Positions 5,634 through 8,101 of a stretch of 8,101 bases of DNA are shown in pieces (within the stretch, counting starts at the first letter, position 1; each line of letters opens with the position of its first letter). Both the position numbers and the translations under genes were made by a program. The notes under the pieces were generated by a model. The model did not search any database. It was not told where the DNA came from and was given only the letters and a program-made list of their open reading frames with translations. The DNA is from Planctomycetaceae bacterium (lineage in GTDB: Bacteria; Planctomycetota; Planctomycetia; Pirellulales; Thermoguttaceae): positions 1 to 8,101 of the forward strand of contig JAIRPZ010000159.1 in the NCBI GenBank assembly GCA_031256755.1. Direction: 5' to 3'.

Positions 5634-6275
5634 ATGATCAAAGCAGTAGCGTTTGATATGGACGGCTTGATGTTTGATACCGAAGATACCTATTGGAAAG
5701 CGGCTTCGGCACTGTTAGGCAAACGCGGGCATATTTATACAGACGAACTTTGTCATGCCGTGATGGGCCGACCGCCGAAAGCATGCTTTGAATTATTCAA
5801 AGAAACATTCGGTTTTCCCGAACCTTGGCAGGATTTGCAGCGGGAATCCGAAGATTTCTTCCTGCAATTTCTTGATGACGGCTATTCCATGATGCCCGGC
5901 TTGCCCGAATTACTCGAATATCTGGATCGGCATAACATTCCGAAAGGTATCTGCACCAGCAGTTCAGTCCGAGTGGTTTCCGAAGTGCTGCGGCGTAAAG
6001 ATTTGGACAAGCGGTTTCATTTTATTTTAACGGCAGAAGACATTTCGCAAGGCAAACCGCACCCTGAAATTTATTGGAAAGCGGCGAAGCAGTTCGGCAT
6101 ACCGTCTGATGAAATGCTTGTGCTGGAAGACAGTACCGCAGGGATACAAGCGGCAGCGAATGCCGGTGCTGTCGGAGCCGCCGTGCGGGCAAAACACAAT
6201 GCTCACTGTCTCTTTACCGAAGCCGCTTTGATTGCGGATTCTCTCAATGATCCGAAAATTAAAGCATTATTTTAA
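5634..6275 (+). CDS. HAD-superfamily hydrolase, beta-phosphoglucomutase-like (subfamily IA)
   Basis: A 213-residue cytoplasmic HAD enzyme. Motif I is FDMDGLMFDTE with nucleophile Asp8 and acid/base Asp10. An alpha-helical cap (about 15-90) carries GRPP at 45-48, where beta-phosphoglucomutase has its substrate-binding Arg. Motif II is ICTSSS (106-111), motif III Lys141 in GKPHPEIY, and motif IV LEDSTAGIQAA (164-174) with the Mg-binding Glu165 and Asp166. All catalytic residues are present. The D-x-D-G-x-x-x-D-(T/S)-E and GKPxPE patterns fit the branch that includes beta-phosphoglucomutase, sugar phosphatases and phosphoglycolate phosphatases; the exact substrate cannot be read from sequence. 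ATG 5634 puts the first strand (IKAVAFD) at the N-terminus. Longer in-frame starts exist (ATG 5586, and 5490 inside rsgA), but the added residues look non-coding. No Shine-Dalgarno site is seen. Confidence 0.9.
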   Translation: MIKAVAFDMDGLMFDTEDTYWKAASALLGKRGHIYTDELCHAVMGRPPKACFELFKETFGFPEPWQDLQRESEDFFLQFLDDGYSMMPGLPELLEYLDRHNIPKGICTSSSVRVVSEVLRRKDLDKRFHFILTAEDISQGKPHPEIYWKAAKQFGIPSDEMLVLEDSTAGIQAAANAGAVGAAVRAKHNAHCLFTEAALIADSLNDPKIKALF

Positions 6276-6345
6276 GATATTGTTCGGCGGTGCCGTTTGA
6301 CGGCCGCATGACTGCCTGTGAGAAAAAAACGAAAAAAGGGGGGGC

Positions 6346-6374
6346 TTACTTTGTCCGCTCTTTTTCGATATACT
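6346..6374 (+). promoter_or_regulatory. Possible promoter of the polyprenyl synthase gene
   Basis: TATACT at 6369-6374 is a five-of-six -10 hexamer; at 17 bases upstream is TTACTT (6346-6351), a poor -35. The start point would be near 6381, giving a leader of about 37 bases. A run of seven G (6338-6344) abuts the -35 position. Confidence 0.3.
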
Positions 6375-6417
6375 AACACTCCCGGAACCTGATTGTTCCA
6401 TTATTGTCCCCTTTTGC

Positions 6418-7392
6418 ATGCCCGATAATGCCCGCTCCGTCATTGCCGATGACATCGCTGCAATGGAAATGCTGTTGTGCCGGACACTGACCAATGCAGA
6501 TACCTTTGTCGATGAAGTGATCCGGTACAGTTTGCAGGTCGGCGGCAAACGTCTCCGTCCGATGCTGCTCTTTCTTGCCGGAAAGACCGTCGGCACGATT
6601 GCCGAACAGCATATTCTCGCGGCTGCTTCGATTGAACTTGTACATACCGCCACGCTCATTCATGACGATATTTTAGACGGTGCTTCGGTCCGGCGGCATC
6701 TCGCAACGTTCAATGTCCGGTGGAATGCCCAGATCGGTGTTCTTGCCGGAGATTTTCTTCTGACAAAAGCGTTAGAACTGATTGCGCAAACCGATTCGCT
6801 TTTTGCTGTCCGGCAACTAACCGCTGCGTGCAAACAAACTTGTGAAGGGGAACTTCTGCAAATCGGCTCTGCCGGCGGGTTTGAAATATCTTTTGACGAT
6901 TACCTGCGGATCATCGGCGGTAAAACCGCTCCGCTGCTCGCTTGCAGTGCCGAAATCGGTGCATTTTTTGCCGATGCCGATGTTAGTGTTACAGAAAAGT
7001 TTCGTCTTTTCGGACAAAAAATCGGACTCGCTTTTCAGATTATTGACGATGTTCTTGATTTGGTCGGCAAAACGGATACGGCAGGAAAAACGCTGCGGAC
7101 GGATTTAATTCATCACAAACCGACTCTGCCGCTGATTTTATATCTTCGGGATGCTTCAGAACACGAGCGGAACGATATGCTGGTTCGCATCCGCCGGGAC
7201 GATTTTGACGGGCAGACCGCCGATGAAATCGTTGCACATTTAACATCTGCCGGTTCGATTGCGGCGGCACGAAAAACGGCACAGCAACTCGCAGACGAGG
7301 CAGACGAATTGCTTGCCGGTATCCCGGGCAATGCCGCAGCAAAACAAGCCCTGTCGGACATGACCCGGTTTGTCGTTTCAAGACAAATGTAA
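6418..7392 (+). CDS. Polyprenyl diphosphate synthase, trans, long-chain (IspB/HepT-like)
   Basis: This enzyme condenses isopentenyl diphosphate with an allylic diphosphate to make a trans-polyprenyl chain, probably the menaquinone side chain. The 324 residues carry GGKRLRP (42-48, IPP binding), ELVHTATLIHDDILD with the first Asp-rich motif DDxxD at 83-87, RR at 92-93, a GDF at 111-113, EGELLQ (143-148), GGKT (167-170) and the second Asp-rich motif FQIIDDVLD (206-214). All metal-binding Asp residues are present. Position -5 before the first Asp-rich motif is Ala and -4 is Thr. Small residues there are typical of enzymes making long chains (C30 or more) rather than farnesyl or geranylgeranyl diphosphate, but exact length is inference. 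The usual GKPxGxDLREGK loop reads GKTLRTDLIHHK, slightly divergent. ATG 6418 has no Shine-Dalgarno site. The gene stands 142 bases after the HAD gene, with its own terminator. Confidence 0.94.
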   Translation: MPDNARSVIADDIAAMEMLLCRTLTNADTFVDEVIRYSLQVGGKRLRPMLLFLAGKTVGTIAEQHILAAASIELVHTATLIHDDILDGASVRRHLATFNVRWNAQIGVLAGDFLLTKALELIAQTDSLFAVRQLTAACKQTCEGELLQIGSAGGFEISFDDYLRIIGGKTAPLLACSAEIGAFFADADVSVTEKFRLFGQKIGLAFQIIDDVLDLVGKTDTAGKTLRTDLIHHKPTLPLILYLRDASEHERNDMLVRIRRDDFDGQTADEIVAHLTSAGSIAAARKTAQQLADEADELLAGIPGNAAAKQALSDMTRFVVSRQM

Positions 7393-7436
7393 CAGGCGTT
7401 GCCGGACGGTCTTATTTTCCCGAACCGCCTGTTTTT
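7391..7436 (+). terminator. Rho-independent terminator of the polyprenyl synthase gene
   Basis: An 8-bp perfect stem (AACAGGCG 7391-7398, CGCCTGTT 7426-7433) with a 27-base loop is followed by T at 7432-7436. The left arm starts within the stop codon, and the right arm lies inside the end of the convergent lipoprotein gene. On the minus strand no T-run follows, so it should act mainly for the plus strand. The large loop lowers confidence. Confidence 0.45.
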
Positions 7437-7918
7437 ACTTTCACCGCTTTTCCGGCATCAAACGTTTTTGTCACGCTTCTTTCTTTGCCGGTGATTTCGA
7501 TTTCAAACGGTGTCGTTTCCGCAGACGAATACTGTTCGTCAACCATTCGGTAGGTGTTGTAACTGACAATATCTTTTTCGCCGCTTGACGGATTGACCTC
7601 TGCCGCATAGACGATATCATCGTTCATCGTTTTCGTAACGACAACTTTATACTTGCCTGCCGGTGCGCCGGTAAAGCCGTAGGTTGCCATTTTGACCGAA
7701 CCGTCTTTGCCGGTCATCGACACTGCCCGAAACTTCGCATTCGCCGCGTCAGCCGGTACAAACTCGATCATTGCATCGGCAAGCGGTTTTCCTTCCTGCG
7801 TGATTGTCACCGTGCAGGGATACAACTTCGGCAAGTCCTTCGGACGCGAAGCGTCTCCGCAGCCGGAAATGATTGTTATCGTTACGATAAGTAGGGTAAT
7901 GGTGGTTAATGCTTTCAT
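7412..7918 (-). CDS. Transthyretin-like (carboxypeptidase regulatory-like) lipoprotein
   Basis: A 168-residue envelope lipoprotein of a type found in many copies in planctomycete genomes. The signal peptide MKALTTITLLIVTITI leads to lipobox ISG-Cys20. The mature part is a single beta-sandwich: VTITQEGKPLADAMIEFVP (37-55), GKDGSVKMATYGF (70-82) and GAPAGKYKVVVTK (84-96), the classic G-x-P-(L/V)-x-x-A and P-x-G-x-Y-x-V pattern of carboxypeptidase regulatory-like folds. The family's late motif (a polar loop followed by T-P-F-E-I-E-I-T at 135-143) is present, so the domain looks complete. The molecular role is unknown; a structural or binding role at the cell surface is usual speculation. ATG 7918 gives the signal peptide; no Shine-Dalgarno site is visible. 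The gene converges on the polyprenyl synthase with 19 bases between stops. Confidence 0.88.
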   Translation of the reverse strand: MKALTTITLLIVTITIISGCGDASRPKDLPKLYPCTVTITQEGKPLADAMIEFVPADAANAKFRAVSMTGKDGSVKMATYGFTGAPAGKYKVVVTKTMNDDIVYAAEVNPSSGEKDIVSYNTYRMVDEQYSSAETTPFEIEITGKERSVTKTFDAGKAVKVKTGGSGK

Positions 7919-7988
7919 GATTTTGTGTGGTTGTTAAAGGTTGTTCTTTTCATTGAAAATTGATAATTAGTTTGCAGACCGCAGATTG

Positions 7989-8027
7989 CAGACGGCAGCA
8001 GAAAAGATCCTCTCTTGCTGCCGTCTG
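7989..8027. repeat. 12-bp perfect inverted repeat (hairpin), 15-base loop
   Basis: CAGACGGCAGCA (7989-8000) and TGCTGCCGTCTG (8016-8027) are perfect complements. No T-run follows on either strand, so a standard terminator is unlikely. The hairpin lies between a flanking pair of AT-rich arms (about 7952-7970 and 8046-8066, ATTGAAAATTGATAAT and its imperfect reverse complement with five extra bases). On the minus strand it would fall in the leader of the transthyretin-like lipoprotein if transcription starts upstream of it. Confidence 0.75.
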
Positions 8028-8069
8028 ATGTCTCTCGAATTATCCATTATCAATTTAATTTTCAATTAA

Positions 8070-8089
8070 CGGCGGACGAATGTCCGCCG
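8070..8089. repeat. 8-bp GC-rich hairpin, 4-base loop
   Basis: CGGCGGAC (8070-8077), loop GAAT, GTCCGCCG (8082-8089). On the plus strand CTTTCTTG follows, T-rich but broken, so it is at best a weak terminator. No plus-strand gene ends nearby, so it may instead serve a minus-strand gene beyond the window or belong to a repeat. TCTTGCTGC after it (8093-8101) repeats the bases at 8013-8021. Confidence 0.55.
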
Positions 8090-8101
8090 CTTTCTTGCTG
8101 C

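Noticed and set aside
6285..6307. Imperfect hairpin after the HAD gene (GCGG..CCG/CGG.CCGC) as a terminator
   Set aside because: It has a two-base bulge, a short stem and is followed by ATGACTGCC rather than T residues.
1..8101. tRNA, rRNA, CRISPR array, prophage or defence system
   Set aside because: No cloverleaf, regularly spaced repeats, or nuclease, reverse transcriptase or phage motifs were seen on either strand.

Overview
The window most probably comes from a planctomycete with moderate GC (roughly half, estimated by eye). The pointers are a DUF1559 prepilin-type protein (motif GFTLIELLVVIAIIG, then an AREAARRMQCSN block), a small lipoprotein with a transthyretin-like fold, a PknB-type Ser/Thr kinase with one membrane helix, an RsgA with a basic N-terminal extension, and the near absence of Shine-Dalgarno sites. 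This is inference from gene families; there is no rRNA or other marker to confirm it.

Layout. Positions 1 to about 245 (minus) hold the end of an IS5-family insertion sequence with the first 64 codons of its transposase. It has cut into a DUF1559 gene (minus, start 1259), which is also frameshifted by a run of ten G near its 5' end. This broken gene still has the best expression signals in the window: a TTGACA-17-GATAAT promoter and an AAGGAGG ribosome site. Next comes rpiB (minus, 1378-1851), divergent from a receptor-like Ser/Thr kinase (plus, 2003-3469). The kinase converges on a proline-rich lipoprotein (minus, 3485-4072). A 393-base gap holds two outward-facing extended -10 promoters and one doubtful small ORF. 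Then follow three plus-strand genes: rsgA (4466-5554), a HAD phosphatase/phosphomutase (5634-6275) and a long-chain polyprenyl diphosphate synthase (6418-7392), the last closed by a hairpin-T5 terminator. It converges on a transthyretin-like lipoprotein (minus, 7412-7918). The right end (7951-8101) is non-coding and rich in inverted repeats.

Function. Most of the window is housekeeping: pentose phosphate isomerisation (RpiB), 30S ribosome maturation (RsgA), small-molecule phosphate metabolism (HAD) and quinone or lipid side-chain synthesis (polyprenyl synthase). The kinase and two lipoproteins are envelope or signalling genes. No single operon ties them together, and I see no convincing defence, CRISPR or biosynthetic system. 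The most unusual points are the doubly broken DUF1559 gene with its G10 tract, its accidental in-frame join to a transposase, and a promoter that would make rsgA mRNA leaderless or nearly so.
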